A stretch of DNA of 64,000 nt from Acidianus manzaensis (GCF_002116695.1 NZ_CP020477.1:1936501-2000500); one strand, 5' to 3'. Positions 30,930 to 57,378 are shown, numbered from the stretch's first letter. A program made the numbers and translations. The notes: generated from the letters alone by a model not told the origin.

Positions 30930-31859
30930 TTGACTAGTATAGACTACAATAAATATCCATTTATGAAAAAATTAAGTGACATAATAGATAAAAATATAAC
31001 TATCTATGACATGCTATCAGAAAATAGTACACCACTAAAAGATGCGAAAGACAGAATAAATAAAATTTTGAAAGACGAAGATATACAAGATTTCAGAACA
31101 TATTCGTTTCCTTACTTAGTTTTTTACTCAGAACTAATAATATTATCAATTTTAGGAGATAAAAAAATAATTGGAAAAGTAGTAAGGAAAGAGGCTAAAT
31201 TATTTTCTGAAGAGATTTCTAAGGAACCGGATGACGTATTCGACACTATCTTAAATTTTCTCAAAATAAATGTAGAAAAAAAGGAAATAAGTTATCACAT
31301 ACAGAAGGGAAGAAAAATAAGCCTTTGTTATAGAATTCATTTCATAGATTATCTAAAAGCTACTAAAAATTTTAAAGATAATCAATATATGTCACTATCT
31401 ATGCAGATTCTGGATAAAGGCTACGTTTACTTGAATAAAAATACATTAAAACTACTAATTAGAGAACAAATTTATGAATATATAACTAACTTAATAAGGC
31501 CTATATCATTAAGCGAAATACCAGAGTCCATAAAAGACTTAATATTTTTAAAAAGAAAAACCACACCACCTTGTATTGAGGCAATAATGCATAAACAAAA
31601 TAAAAGCATAGAAGAATTAAAAATAATCTCTACCTACATGATAGATATAGGAGCAAGTACTGATTCCATTTCAACATTTCTAAAAAATAATGGAATAGCA
31701 ACCCCAGAAGATATAATAAATAAACTTAGTGGAAATAGGAAAAGTAAATATATAGTATATTCTTGTGACATAATGAAAAAAATGAACTTATGTGTATCGA
31801 ATTGTGGTGTAAAAAATCCATTAGAACTTTATTTTGGAAAGTTAGACATTACTAAGTAA
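30930..31859 (+). CDS. priL: DNA primase large subunit (PriL)
   Basis: Regulatory subunit of the archaeal/eukaryotic primase that starts DNA synthesis with PriS. Residues IDYNKYPFMKKL at the N-terminus and the C-terminal iron-sulfur cysteines (PPCIEA, then CDIMKKMNLCVSNC) match Sulfolobus PriL. I start at the TTG at 30930 (MTSIDYNKYPF, 309 residues). The frame is open further upstream to 30873, but that stretch lies inside the insertion sequence. TCTTATAT at 30901-30908 is about 25 bases before 30930, as for leaderless mRNA. Overlaps the convergent phosphatidyltransferase gene by 31 bases. Confidence 0.9.
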   Translation: MTSIDYNKYPFMKKLSDIIDKNITIYDMLSENSTPLKDAKDRINKILKDEDIQDFRTYSFPYLVFYSELIILSILGDKKIIGKVVRKEAKLFSEEISKEPDDVFDTILNFLKINVEKKEISYHIQKGRKISLCYRIHFIDYLKATKNFKDNQYMSLSMQILDKGYVYLNKNTLKLLIREQIYEYITNLIRPISLSEIPESIKDLIFLKRKTTPPCIEAIMHKQNKSIEELKIISTYMIDIGASTDSISTFLKNNGIATPEDIINKLSGNRKSKYIVYSCDIMKKMNLCVSNCGVKNPLELYFGKLDITK

Positions 31860-32413
31860 AATCTTTGGATAACAGTTACAGCAGATAAAATAATGAAAAT
31901 ATAAAATACATATTCTGCTATATTCACATTTATTAATAATAATAAAAGTATAATTAAGACAAATATTATCCTCTCTCCTCTTTCAATAATTCCTTTTCCT
32001 TCTGCTTTTATACCTAAAGCCTCAGCTCTAGCTCTTAAGTAAGGAATTACTAAAGATAACCCTATTAATATTCCCACAAGATATGATTCAAAATAGAAAC
32101 TAAATACTGATAGAAATAATATATCCTCAATTCTATCTAGAGAAGAATCTAAAAACGCCCCTCTACTTCCAGCCTTGCCTGAAACCCTAGCAACCTCACC
32201 ATCTAGAGCGTCAGAAAAACTAGACAATATTAATAATATAATTCCATATATAGGATTTCTAAATATAAACATAACTCCAAAATAAATGAAAGCTAATATT
32301 AAACCACCAATAGTTATACTATTGGCATTTAAACCTAGGTTTACTAAAGAATTAGCTATAGGCGTTAAAATCTTCTTACTCTCCTTCCTTAGTCTGGTAA
32401 TCATATGCACCAC
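31829..32413 (-). CDS. CDP-alcohol phosphatidyltransferase, probable archaetidylinositol-phosphate synthase
   Basis: Integral membrane enzyme that joins a CDP-activated lipid to an alcohol phosphate. The CDP-alcohol motif is complete: DALDGEVARVSGKAGSRGAF followed by LDSSLDR, that is, DxxDGxxAR(x8)GxxxDxxxD. Six hydrophobic segments fit the family; length 194. The close presence of inositol-1-phosphate synthase (37351-38382) in the same window supports an archaetidylinositol-phosphate synthase role, but glycerol-phosphate or serine transfer cannot be ruled out. Start ATG near 32413 (MVHM; a second ATG at 32404 gives MITRL). Confidence 0.82.
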   Translation of the reverse strand: MVHMITRLRKESKKILTPIANSLVNLGLNANSITIGGLILAFIYFGVMFIFRNPIYGIILLILSSFSDALDGEVARVSGKAGSRGAFLDSSLDRIEDILFLSVFSFYFESYLVGILIGLSLVIPYLRARAEALGIKAEGKGIIERGERIIFVLIILLLLLINVNIAEYVFYIFIILSAVTVIQRFYLVMSNFPK

Positions 32414-32455
32414 TACTGTTTTTAACTAGTTCCCTAAGATTCAAATGAGATTAAT

Positions 32456-33274
<819 letters not shown>

Positions 33275-33278
<4 letters not shown>

Positions 33279-33718
33279 AGATTCTTGTTCTTAAAAGCGA
33301 AAGTGGAAAAATAACCTCTGAAAAAATAGTAGATGGAAATTTAGGAGATGTAGTTAGAGCTACTGCAACAGAAGCATTAAAAGAGTGGAATGACCTAACT
33401 TCAGACTTCATAATTATGAAAGATTCTCAAGAAGCTAGAGTTCCATTACCATTAAAACCTAGCTTTTACGAAGAAGTAAAAAATTTATTGGCCGCAAAAG
33501 AAAAATCAGTTGCAATACTTAAAATACCAATTTATATTGTTAGCTATGATAATATCTGGCAAGAAGAAGATTTCCAAGATAGAAAAGTATATGTTATAAC
33601 ATATTATATCAATGATGAAATTAAAAAAGATATAAACGCTTATGCTGCTGATGTAACGTCAGAAAATAAAAAAGAAACATCATCAGATGAATCAGACGAA
33701 GAATCTGAAGAAGAATAG
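33275..33718 (+). CDS. Uncharacterised protein with acidic C-terminal tail, adjacent to polB1
   Basis: A 147-residue protein: a globular alpha/beta part (residues 1-120) that includes IYIVSYDNIWQEEDF, then an unstructured tail of Ser, Asp and Glu (SSDESDEESEEE) at the end. Acidic tails of this kind act as DNA mimics. It is coupled to the aKMT4-like gene by a four-base overlap and ends 112 bases before the end of polB1. Sulfolobus PolB1 has an accessory subunit, PBP1, with an acidic tail; I cannot say whether this is that protein. Confidence 0.72.
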
Positions 33719-33830
33719 AAAATACTTCAATAAAAACAAAAATTTCATCCTAATTATATTACTTTACTATCTCCCTATCATTTTATTATATAAAAAATAA
33801 GTTTTTGAATATAGAGTTGAAATTATTATT

Positions 33831-36449
<2,619 letters not shown>

Positions 36450-36521
36450 AAGTATAACTTATGCGAAATACTCTTTAAACATTAAGGTTTCCTTTATTAG
36501 TAATAATTATACTAAATAGTT

Positions 36522-36597
<76 letters not shown>

Positions 36598-36599
36598 CT

Positions 36600-36619
36600 A
36601 AAGGGGGAACACCCCCTTT
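36600..36619 (+). repeat. GC-rich hairpin just past the tRNA, inside int(N)
   Basis: AAAGGGGG (36600-36607) and CCCCCTTT (36612-36619) are perfect complements separated by AACA. The hairpin begins two bases after the tRNA discriminator. It could stop or shape the tRNA precursor 3' end, or be an arm-type site for the integrase. It also codes for part of int(N). Confidence 0.6.
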
Positions 36620-36805
36620 GACCCCCAATTTCAATTTTTCGTAAGTTTCAACGATGTCAATTAAGGGACCGACGTAATGTTCCTTTATCTCACCGTTTAT
36701 CGTTTCCAATTTATAGACATAATACCGACTTCTAACTTGACGTATGATGATATCACCAAACGTATAAGTCTTCTTTTTATCCTTCATTTTCGCCCTAAAT
36801 TTACG

Positions 36806-36855
36806 GTTAACAAAAAACGATTTATAAGCTTTGTTAACGCGTTAAAAGTTAACAA
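36806..36855. promoter_or_regulatory. Operator-like GTTAACAA repeats around the int(N) TATA box
   Basis: GTTAACAA occurs at 36806-36813 and 36848-36855 and its complement TTGTTAAC at 36831-36838. The last joins TTAACGCGTTAA at 36834-36845, a perfect 12-base palindrome. TTTATAAG at 36821-36828 is the int(N) TATA box (reads TTATAAA on the minus strand), 34-41 bases before the ATG at 36787. A regulator bound to these sites would cover the TATA box and transcription start, so they look like a repressor operator of the lost element. Confidence 0.6.
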
Positions 36856-37350
36856 AAAATACATTAAATTGAAATATAACATTGATAATTCCATATTATC
36901 GAAAAATAGTGATATCTTTACTTCGTCACTAAGCGAAACAATTTTAGTCCATAATTAGCTACTTTAAAACGAATTCCGTCTTTATCAAAAATTATATTTC
37001 ACACTATATATGAAAGACTTATAAGATATTTTCAACTATATTAAAATAATAAAATGATGGAATTATTCGTTTGGAAGATAATTTAGTTGTTCTTTATTGT
37101 AAAAAGATTGAATAGTTTGTAATAAATGAAAGTATATACAGTATTGTATTTTCCTTAATTCTAGAAAGTTTAATTAAATATCTCTACTTTATCTATTTTT
37201 CTATTTAGGTATAATTAAATATATAATACCAAAATAAATTAAAAATAATCTAAATCTAAAATATTTAACATTCACATATATAAAATACTTATTTAAAACT
37301 TAAATAGTAATCTCAGCTCTCACACGGTTCTTCATCATTCTGATCCACTT
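36856..37350. other. AT-rich region with no recognisable gene, probable decayed element
   Basis: Nearly 500 bases between the integrase stump and ino1. I see many stops in all frames, runs of A and T, several TATA-like strings and no coding pattern. No second copy of the tRNA 3' end, which would mark the right attachment site, is present. The region is best explained as decayed remains of the integrated element. Confidence 0.5.
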
Positions 37351-38382
37351 TTACTTCATCATGTCTAAGAATTTCATAAGTTCTTCTTTTGCTTCATCTA
37401 AGTTATTATATCTTTTAGTTGTATTCTTAAAATAATACCCGCATACTTGTGGTATTGGTCCGCCTATTCCTTTATCTTTGGCTATTTTAGCTAATCTAAT
37501 TAAATCTATTAATGGTTGTACAGCATTGGTTGAGTCTAAAGTCTTCATAGAGATGTCTATTCTAACTTTAGATCCTAAAGAATATTCTCCTTCAATGACC
37601 ATGTAACTAACTCTTCTATCTCCAAGAAATTCTACATAGTCTGAAGTACCTGCTACTATTTCTGAATCATTAGTCCTTTGAGAAATATACGAGGATTTAA
37701 TTTTCTTTTTTAGATCTTTTTTGGAATCCTCTAAGGTAGCAAAAGTTTCAGTATTACCTGCTATGTCAATTTGATAAGATCTTATTACTTTTACGCCTCT
37801 TTTTTGTAAGAATTCTATAATGCCTGAGTGTAAGATTGTACCTCCTATTTGGCTAATTAAATCATCCCCAAATATCGGTATATTCATATCTTGATATTTA
37901 CTACCTAAAACCTCAGTAACGTTCGTAGGAGTTGCATTGATAAAAGACGAGTTTGCTCTAAGAGACTCATTAGCATAAAATATACTAGCTTTTTCAGCTC
38001 CTACTGGAAGAAGATTAAGCACTACATCTACATTATTTTCTCTTAATGTATCGTAAACATCTATTGGCTTTTCATCTGATTCTTCAATTATTTTAGATAA
38101 ATGATCGTCTATGCCATCTAAAGTAGGCCCTCTTAATACTATAATATCAGAATTAACTTCTGTATATTTTTCAACTACATTAGGTTTAGAAAATATAGCT
38201 TCTGAAAGTTTCTTTCCAACTTTTCTTTTATCTACATCAATAGCTGTAACTATTTCTATATCTTCTGGTTTTATAGAGAGATTTAATATTCCAGGTATTT
38301 CTATTCCTCTTTTAACCTCTTCTAAAGCTTGAACTAATGCTGAAGCTGAATTTCCTATTCCTACTAACGCTACTCTTATCAT
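37351..38382 (-). CDS. ino1: Myo-inositol-1-phosphate synthase
   Basis: NAD-dependent isomerase that makes inositol 1-phosphate from glucose 6-phosphate, used for inositol lipids and other solutes. The Rossmann start is [36 protein letters not shown] near residue 173 is the family signature. 343 residues, as in archaeal forms. Its start overlaps the end of nuoN by four bases, so it sits as the last gene of the complex I operon, an unexpected partner. Confidence 0.92.
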   Translation of the reverse strand: MIRVALVGIGNSASALVQALEEVKRGIEIPGILNLSIKPEDIEIVTAIDVDKRKVGKKLSEAIFSKPNVVEKYTEVNSDIIVLRGPTLDGIDDHLSKIIEESDEKPIDVYDTLRENNVDVVLNLLPVGAEKASIFYANESLRANSSFINATPTNVTEVLGSKYQDMNIPIFGDDLISQIGGTILHSGIIEFLQKRGVKVIRSYQIDIAGNTETFATLEDSKKDLKKKIKSSYISQRTNDSEIVAGTSDYVEFLGDRRVSYMVIEGEYSLGSKVRIDISMKTLDSTNAVQPLIDLIRLAKIAKDKGIGGPIPQVCGYYFKNTTKRYNNLDEAKEELMKFLDMMK

Positions 38383-39752
38383 ATTATCACCAAAATTAAG
38401 GGTGATATTATACCAACAGCTATACTTAAAATCGCAGACAATATAACACTACCTCTTTCATCACTCTGTATAAATGAAAATTCTCCATCTTTGAACATTT
38501 CCCTTATTACAGGGATATAATATCCTGCTGATATTGCGCTATTTACTACTGCAATAATTATAAGCCAAGGAAACTGATAAACTGATTCAAACAAGAATAA
38601 TTTTCCCCAGAATCCTATTATTGGAGGAATACCTAACAAACTTAAAAGTAAAATTGATGATGCTGCAGCTAATCCCTTATCATTCTTAGCTAAACCTTCT
38701 AATCCTTCAAACCTTGAAGTACCTGAAGTTTTTTCTACATGATTTACAAAATTAAATAATCCTGCCTGAGCTATAATATAAGCTAATGACTGCACTATTA
38801 ATCCAGCTTCTGCAATTGTTGTATTAACTTCTAACGCTACAAATCCTATGAGAATAAATCCCATTTGCGAAATGCTACTAAAGGATAGTATTGACGATAA
38901 TTCCTTTCTTGAAAATGCTATAATGTTTCCTATAGTCATGCTTAATATGGAGATAGTTGAAAATAATACTATCATTAGAGTAGTAACTAATTGTGAAGGA
39001 TCTCCAAAAATAAATAATCTAATTAATGGAATTATACCCAAAAGTTTTCCTACGCTAGACACAAAAGCTACTGATTCTCTATCTGCGTTAGTATACACAT
39101 CGGGTAACCATCCTTGGAATGGAAAAGCTCCAATTTTAAATAGAAATGCTACTGATAAAAACGCAATCCCTGTTATAAACAAATATGGATAATATATTGT
39201 ACCATAATCCAAATATAACGTCTGAGTAGAAACAATATAGAATGCAAATCCTAAAATCATAAAAGATGAGGATATCAACCCCATTATAAGATATTTCATG
39301 CCAGCATTTACAGAATTATAATCTTTCTTAAGCATCGCTATTACGTAAGAAGCTGCTGAGGCTATTCCCCAACCGCCTAAAATTATTAAAATATTATATG
39401 CAAACGATAAATATATTATGCCTAGCGTAGATAAAGACATCAAAGATAACATTGAACTTCTTGTAGGCCATCCTTCTATGTGACTTTTACCACCTATTAG
39501 TACTATAATAGTACCTACTATTGCTATCATCGAAAATAGGTAGCCAGTATCATCAATATATAGTGATTTAGAGAATAGCGCATAATTGATATATCCAAAT
39601 ATCCAAGTTAATATTAGACTTATTAATGAAACTATACTTATAGTTAACATTAAATAAAATGCTATAGAGTATTTTTTTATAAATAAAACTGATATAGAAG
39701 AAAAAAGTAAAAGAACAGAAGGAACTAATATTGGTAAATAATCTAATATCAT
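38379..39752 (-). CDS. nuoN: Complex I-like proton-pumping subunit NuoN
   Basis: Antiporter-like membrane subunit with about 13 transmembrane helices in 457 residues. The family core is seen in [21 protein letters not shown] (proton-path lysine, proline and aspartate) and in [18 protein letters not shown]. It is followed by ino1 (four-base overlap) and preceded by the fused NuoM/L gene (six bases). Confidence 0.92.
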   Translation of the reverse strand: MILDYLPILVPSVLLLFSSISVLFIKKYSIAFYLMLTISIVSLISLILTWIFGYINYALFSKSLYIDDTGYLFSMIAIVGTIIVLIGGKSHIEGWPTRSSMLSLMSLSTLGIIYLSFAYNILIILGGWGIASAASYVIAMLKKDYNSVNAGMKYLIMGLISSSFMILGFAFYIVSTQTLYLDYGTIYYPYLFITGIAFLSVAFLFKIGAFPFQGWLPDVYTNADRESVAFVSSVGKLLGIIPLIRLFIFGDPSQLVTTLMIVLFSTISILSMTIGNIIAFSRKELSSILSFSSISQMGFILIGFVALEVNTTIAEAGLIVQSLAYIIAQAGLFNFVNHVEKTSGTSRFEGLEGLAKNDKGLAAASSILLLSLLGIPPIIGFWGKLFLFESVYQFPWLIIIAVVNSAISAGYYIPVIREMFKDGEFSFIQSDERGSVILSAILSIAVGIISPLILVII

Positions 39753-39758
39753 TTTATA

Positions 39759-43214
<3,456 letters not shown>

Positions 43215-43218
43215 ACTT

Positions 43219-43503
<285 letters not shown>

Positions 43504-43504
43504 C

Positions 43505-43996
43505 TTAATCCCTCCTAGATAGAGTAATTGCTTCTATTAACGTAGTCAATAGACCTATAACCAAGACTATTGCTGGAAACCAGTATTCGGATAATATAGT
43601 TTCAGCTAATTGTTGCAAATCTAAAGGCTTAGGCACAGAAACTTGTATTGTAGTCAAAGAAAGTACAACAACTGTAAATATTGCACCAGTGGCAATTATT
43701 GCAACAAAAGATGCCCAAGGAATATTAATCTGCCTTACACTTAATCCTTTAAACATTACTAAGGATACGGATAAAAATACAACAGTAGCTCCTACATATA
43801 ATAATAAATGAAAAGCAGAGTATATTCCATAACTAGCTGGAGCAATTAAGGTTATCAGAACTGCTATACTAATTCCTAAGAACGCTAGAGTTATTGCAGA
43901 ATAAAAAACATTCTTGGAAGATACAATAAATATAGCTGATGAAATAGATATTACAGAAAAAATTAAAAATAGTATTAAGTCAAGACTCAGATTCAT
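43505..43996 (-). CDS. nuoJ: Complex I-like subunit NuoJ
   Basis: A 163-residue membrane protein of five helices with the NuoJ mark [16 protein letters not shown] and [19 protein letters not shown] (the pi-bulge helix with the conserved tyrosine and glycine). Start ATG at 43996 lies inside the end of nuoI, a 17-base overlap. Confidence 0.9.
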   Translation of the reverse strand: MNLSLDLILFLIFSVISISSAIFIVSSKNVFYSAITLAFLGISIAVLITLIAPASYGIYSAFHLLLYVGATVVFLSVSLVMFKGLSVRQINIPWASFVAIIATGAIFTVVVLSLTTIQVSVPKPLDLQQLAETILSEYWFPAIVLVIGLLTTLIEAITLSRRD

Positions 43997-44464
43997 ATTT
44001 TATTCCCTTTTTCTCGTCTATTACAGTTCTTACTTTTTTCACTACCTTATCTTCTGGTACTGTATCAAAATTTTTATTGAATTTATCTGGATCAAATACT
44101 AAATCTCTTCTATTTGAGAACGCTACATCATGAACGCCAGTTTCCTTTAATGCATCAACTGGACAAATATCTACACAGAAACCACAGAACACACATCTAC
44201 CATAATTTATTGTAGGAAGCTTCTTACCCCCTTCTGTCATCATTTTCATTGCATCAGCAGGGCATATCATAGCACATAGAGTACATCCTATGCAAACGTC
44301 TTTATACAATCTTATTAAGCCCCTATAGCCTTGCGGAAGAGTTAAAGACTCTTCTGGATATTTTAATGTTATAGTCTTTGGCTTAACCATATACTTTAAT
44401 CCGGTAGTTATAGCTTCTAAATGATCTGCGAATAGTCTAAACGGATTTTCTTTTTTATATTCTT

Positions 44465-44474
<10 letters not shown>
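43980..44474 (-). CDS. nuoI: Complex I-like iron-sulfur subunit NuoI
   Basis: Two [4Fe-4S] clusters are predicted from [16 protein letters not shown] and [16 protein letters not shown], the pattern that carries electrons from the peripheral arm to quinone. I choose the ATG at 44474 ([10 protein letters not shown], 164 residues) because GGTGGG lies just upstream and the longer frame to 44537 would run through the end of nuoH. This start overlaps the nuoH stop by ten bases. Confidence 0.92.
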
Positions 44475-47190
<2,716 letters not shown>

Positions 47191-47194
<4 letters not shown>

Positions 47195-47598
47195 CTTCTC
47201 AACTCCCAGTTTAGTAGTACATTTATTTGACTTATGGCGTAATAAATTACAGGATAAACTAAAATAATAAATGAAAATAAAATAAATGCCAAATTTCTAA
47301 ATAATATAAAATTATGAAGAATAGGTGCTGATGCTATGGTAAATAGTAGAACAAGAATAGGCTCTATAGTTACGTAAATTAATAGATATCCATAGTACTG
47401 AAGAGGAAACCATAGTCTTCCTTCCCCAGAAGGAATATTACCAGCTTCAAATCTACTTACCTTTAGAGGCGTAGGATCATGAGGAACTATTAATGATAGT
47501 AGTTTGTATCCACCATAACCTACAATTAAAACTAATATTGCTGGTAAACCAATTGCCACTAAAGGCTGTACTAATGACATTACATAAACTAAAAGCAT
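47191..47598 (-). CDS. nuoA: Complex I-like subunit NuoA
   Basis: A 135-residue, three-helix membrane subunit. The conserved loop reads [20 protein letters not shown]; in most NuoA the first part is YECG, so the cysteine is replaced here by alanine. First gene of the operon A-C-D-H-I-J-K-M/L-N; nuoB would normally lie between A and C but the two overlap. A second start at 47580 (MSLVQPLV) is possible. Confidence 0.9.
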
Positions 47599-47628
47599 AG
47601 TTAGGGTTAAATATTTTTCTTAATAGAA

Positions 47629-47675
<47 letters not shown>

Positions 47676-47680
47676 CGTAC

Positions 47681-48451
47681 TTACTTTATGCTTTCTAATA
47701 TACTTTTGGAATTTTGTATGCATTTGTATATTCCATCCCTTGGAACTCCTTCTATACAACGCTGTGATATGAATTCAGATTTTTCACTAAGTTCTTCTAG
47801 CGAGATTGGTTCATTTCTAATAAAATTCTCATGTATGATACAATTTGGTCCAACGTATTTGAAGAGATGCGGATGAACCTTTCTAACTTCTTCTAACATT
47901 TTCCATGCTATGGCACGAATTTCCCATTGAGCTCTGGAACATAAGCGAAGTCCAAAAAAGTTGTAAAGCTCTCTAGCGTTCATAGTTACAACTATGTTGG
48001 TATTTACTCCGTTAGGCAAAACGTATCTTGAATCTTCCTCTGGGATCCCTTTCTCTAATAGCTTAAAATAACTATCATATGCATCTTTGTAAGCTTTCTC
48101 TAATTCTTCTTTATCCCTCTTTTGAATTGAAGGAGGAATAACAGGCTGATAATACTCGTCAACTGGTTTTGCAAATCTATGGCTCATCTGCGTGTAAGAT
48201 GCTATTCTGTGTCTTACAAGCTGATGAGAAGCTACTCTAGAAATACCTTCGATAGAAAAAGTGTATGAAGAATGCTCAAGAGGAGACCAATATCCATGAA
48301 TTATCGCGTCTTTTATCCATGTTTCTATTTCTTCTTCTGTCATTGTTTCTTCATGATGCTTCCATCCTTTTCTGCTCCTGCTCATCTTAGAAGCAATAGC
48401 TACTACTTTTTCTCCATCTTTTGTAAATGAAACTAGAGAAACATTCATCAT
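47681..48451 (-). CDS. thyX: Flavin-dependent thymidylate synthase (ThyX)
   Basis: Makes dTMP from dUMP with FAD, NADPH and methylene-folate. The ThyX signature [13 protein letters not shown] is complete at residues 80-92, and other marks are [18 protein letters not shown] and [15 protein letters not shown]. 256 residues. Starts at ATG 48451 or the next codon. It stands alone, 82 bases from nuoA. Confidence 0.96.
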   Translation of the reverse strand: MMNVSLVSFTKDGEKVVAIASKMSRSRKGWKHHEETMTEEEIETWIKDAIIHGYWSPLEHSSYTFSIEGISRVASHQLVRHRIASYTQMSHRFAKPVDEYYQPVIPPSIQKRDKEELEKAYKDAYDSYFKLLEKGIPEEDSRYVLPNGVNTNIVVTMNARELYNFFGLRLCSRAQWEIRAIAWKMLEEVRKVHPHLFKYVGPNCIIHENFIRNEPISLEELSEKSEFISQRCIEGVPRDGIYKCIQNSKSILESIK

Positions 48452-48550
48452 TTATTTTACCTTCTTTTCGTCTAAAGAAATATTAAAATGTATGGCATAA
48501 TATTCTTATGTATTTATCATGATAGAAATTAAAATTAAAAAAGAATATAT

Positions 48551-50079
<1,529 letters not shown>

Positions 50080-50091
<12 letters not shown>

Positions 50092-50759
50092 ATAAGCTTT
50101 TTTAACATACTTAGATAATTCTTTACTTGTACCACCTTCACATATTGTTCTAAATGCCTTATACGAATCAGATGGTATAATTTTCTCTATAGCCTCAAAG
50201 CCATATTTTTTAAGTGTTATAGGTGCTTCTATTGTGGATATTCCAGACAAGATTAAATGATCTGCTTTGATATTTTTTACAATTTTATCTATAGCATTAT
50301 CGATAATTAATGCAGATCCAAATATTACACCTAGGTCACAGCTTTCTGTAGTAAATTGAGAAAAAGGTCTAGCTTCTTGAGAAGGCGATGGAGAAAAATC
50401 ATAAAGTATTTTTTGATTGAAATCTCCAGAAGCGTATGGAGAATAGCCAAAAACGCACACTTTATTTCCAGAATATTGAGAAATCAGATCTCCCTCAATA
50501 AGTTTTCCAGTTGTTATAGCATTTAGAATAGACACTGAAATGCTTCTGTTTAACTCATTTTCTAAATTAGATGCAATTTCATATGCATTTCTTCCTATTA
50601 TTTCCCCTGCATAGTCAACATTACCATTTGTAATAGTATGCGAAATACCCATCGATTGATCATCAAGAATTACACCAGTATAAGAAATACCTACACATAA
50701 ATTGATTATTTTCCTTCTCTTTAATTCAAAAGAAAGTTCATCCAATATTTCGTTTAATA

Positions 50760-50763
<4 letters not shown>
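50080..50763 (-). CDS. DUF364 family protein (putative heavy-metal chelation domain)
   Basis: A 227-residue protein whose C-terminal half ([36 protein letters not shown]) has the Rossmann-like pattern of DUF364, and whose N-terminal part is a small enolase-like domain. Members are annotated as possible metal-binding proteins in archaea and bacteria. Specific function unknown. The stop and start overlap the sugar nucleotidyltransferase gene by four bases, so the two are cotranscribed. Confidence 0.8.
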
Positions 50764-51836
<1,073 letters not shown>

Positions 51837-51853
51837 AAATAATTAAACTGATT

Positions 51854-52831
<978 letters not shown>

Positions 52832-54697
52832 ATGACAAGAATAAGTATAATTGACAAGCTAGTAGGAAGATATAACAATTATATAGAAAGATTATTAATT
52901 ACCGTTTTAAATTCATTACTTATTTTTATTTTACTAAATAAACTAGGTTATAATACATATATTGATATAATAATACCAATAGTAGCGATAGTATCTATAG
53001 TACTCCCGGAAATAATGGCACCAATAGTTACACTTCTTTTTGCTATAAGTGAATTATATACACTTTATGATGGAGTAACGCCCTTAGGAATACTTAATGG
53101 ATTTATTATAATTTTATTAGCACTTATAATCCCTATAATATTAGAAATTAAATATCAATCTTTACAAGCATTTATATCTGCTGAAAGTGTACTAGGAATT
53201 CCACTTACTTCTGTATTAATTTTATCTGGTATTTCAGAGAAAAGATCACCACTTGTTAATGTTCTATCTGCCTTACCCATATTTTATCTTTTAATTAATT
53301 TCTTAAAAACAAATCTAGTCTTTTCGATATCAGAAATAGAAATAATAATAATAAGCATAGCTGGGATATTAATTGGCGCATATATATTTGGAATTAATAA
53401 GATATTTAGTGTTCTAGGCGTAATACCAGCAATACTTGGATTTTACATTTTCTACTATGATTCATTCAACTTTGTCTTTACACGTATAACTATGGAAACT
53501 ATGATTATCTCAATAGCAGTAGCTGGTTCAAGTATATTATTTTATAGTATTAAAGAAAGCAAAGCTAAACATGAAAAAATACAAGATCAAATAGATCTTA
53601 TTAAAAAAGAGATTGACGAAACACTTCTAACACTAGGAAGAATAAAAAGTTATGCAGAACTAGAGGAAAAATTTGGAAGCGCTATAACGCAAGACGAAAA
53701 CACAATTATTGAACTAGGAAAACAGTTAGATAATTGCAAAAATATTAATTGCATTCAAAATATATATCCCCAATTTAAAGAGGAAAAAACTGAAATTGAA
53801 AATAAAATTAATGACTTACTATTTAGCCTTATAATTGATTATAATAATATAGTTACTGAATTGAAAAAATCTGGAATAAAAATAGAGGAAATGCAGATTC
53901 CAAAAGATAAGGTAAAACTTAATGAAAGCTACATTGACTACATACAAAAAATTTTATTAGATATCAATAAAAATGTAAATCTTGCTTTAAATAATATAAA
54001 TACTATAATAGAATCAATAGAAAAAATAAATGGAAATAAACTAAATAAATATTATATTACTGACTACTCTGTTTTACCCAAAGCAATTGATGAACTACAA
54101 AAAAATAACGTAATTATCTCTACAAGTAAATTAATCGAGATTGAGAGAGAAATAATATCTAACCTAAATATGAAGGAATTTACAAAAGAAAAGTTAGAAA
54201 TATCTAGACAAATTAATGATTTATATAGTAGGCAAATATTAATATCTGATATACCTCAAATAGAGAAAATTAGTGAAAAACTTGTCAAATTAATTTCTAG
54301 TTACATAACGTTTTGTATAGATAAATTAAATTCATTATCAAATATCTCTAAAATCAAAAGTATAGAAAATTCATTAAGTAATATAAGAGAAACAAAAAAG
54401 ATCCTTGATGATCAAAGTAAACCTCTTTACGATAAACTATCTTATGTAATGTCAAATATTCCAAGTTTAGTTGAGACAGAAGATATAATAGAAAATGAAA
54501 ATTCATTAATCGCACTTTTTACTATTCTAAAAGATAATGAAGAAATAATAAGCAATAAAATGTATGAAGAAGGATGTATAAAAGTTGAAGATTTAGGAAT
54601 AAATTCTAGCTTATCAAAATACGTTGCAGAATATTTCTCGTCTAGAAATGGGATAAAAACAAAGATAGTAAAAGATGAAGTATGCATTTCAAAATAA
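52832..54697 (+). CDS. Uncharacterised polytopic membrane protein with long coiled-coil tail
   Basis: A 621-residue protein with no match I recognise. Residues 1-245 contain seven or eight hydrophobic segments (for example LLITVLNSLLIFILL, IDIIIPIVAIVSIVLP, ILNGFIIILLALIIPIIL, VLGVIPAILGFYIFYY). The remaining 370 residues are highly charged and helical, with heptad-like repeats, from KHEKIQDQIDLIKKEIDE to the end, where a small globular part GCIKVEDLGINSSLSKYVAE may be a winged helix. The topology resembles membrane sensors or scaffold proteins. It stands alone with its own promoter. Confidence 0.7.
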   Translation: MTRISIIDKLVGRYNNYIERLLITVLNSLLIFILLNKLGYNTYIDIIIPIVAIVSIVLPEIMAPIVTLLFAISELYTLYDGVTPLGILNGFIIILLALIIPIILEIKYQSLQAFISAESVLGIPLTSVLILSGISEKRSPLVNVLSALPIFYLLINFLKTNLVFSISEIEIIIISIAGILIGAYIFGINKIFSVLGVIPAILGFYIFYYDSFNFVFTRITMETMIISIAVAGSSILFYSIKESKAKHEKIQDQIDLIKKEIDETLLTLGRIKSYAELEEKFGSAITQDENTIIELGKQLDNCKNINCIQNIYPQFKEEKTEIENKINDLLFSLIIDYNNIVTELKKSGIKIEEMQIPKDKVKLNESYIDYIQKILLDINKNVNLALNNINTIIESIEKINGNKLNKYYITDYSVLPKAIDELQKNNVIISTSKLIEIEREIISNLNMKEFTKEKLEISRQINDLYSRQILISDIPQIEKISEKLVKLISSYITFCIDKLNSLSNISKIKSIENSLSNIRETKKILDDQSKPLYDKLSYVMSNIPSLVETEDIIENENSLIALFTILKDNEEIISNKMYEEGCIKVEDLGINSSLSKYVAEYFSSRNGIKTKIVKDEVCISK

Positions 54698-54708
54698 ATT
54701 ATTTCCCT

Positions 54709-54927
54709 TTATCTTAATCTTCTTATTATAATTTCTGCATGATCTCCTACTACATCTCCCTTAAATAAGTATCTGGGCGCATTTTTCAAAAGTTGATGCG
54801 TACATAATATTCTATCTTGATCAGTTATAACTTTAATAGAATCTCCAGGCTTTAGATTTATCAAATATTTCGACAATTCTACTATAAATTCTTCACATTC
54901 TTTTCCTCTAAGGTCTAATTCTTGCAT
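54709..54927 (-). CDS. TusA-like sulfur carrier protein
   Basis: A 72-residue protein with the TusA/SirA fold pattern: [23 protein letters not shown] and a C-terminal strand. The family's active cysteine is normally in CPxP; here it is CEEF, so the cysteine (Cys12) is kept but both prolines are lost. In acidophilic sulfur oxidisers TusA carries persulfide between sulfurtransferases and heterodisulfide-reductase-like complexes; the neighbours do not show such a complex. Confidence 0.7.
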   Translation of the reverse strand: MQELDLRGKECEEFIVELSKYLINLKPGDSIKVITDQDRILCTHQLLKNAPRYLFKGDVVGDHAEIIIRRLR

Positions 54928-54963
54928 AGATAAAAGTTATTGCAGTTATGGTTTTAATATTTT

Positions 54964-55760
<797 letters not shown>

Positions 55761-55761
55761 G

Positions 55762-57368
<1,607 letters not shown>

Positions 57369-57378
<10 letters not shown>

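Noticed and set aside
36677..36958. Plus-strand frame of 93 codons antisense to int(N)
   Set aside because: It lies mostly opposite the integrase stump and the operator repeats, has no family features and is rich in lysine and asparagine as expected by chance in AT-rich DNA.
36788..37350. CRISPR array or replication origin in the AT-rich gap
   Set aside because: The GTTAACAA repeats are only three, irregularly spaced and inverted; no regular repeat-spacer unit or origin-binding boxes next to a cdc6 gene are present.
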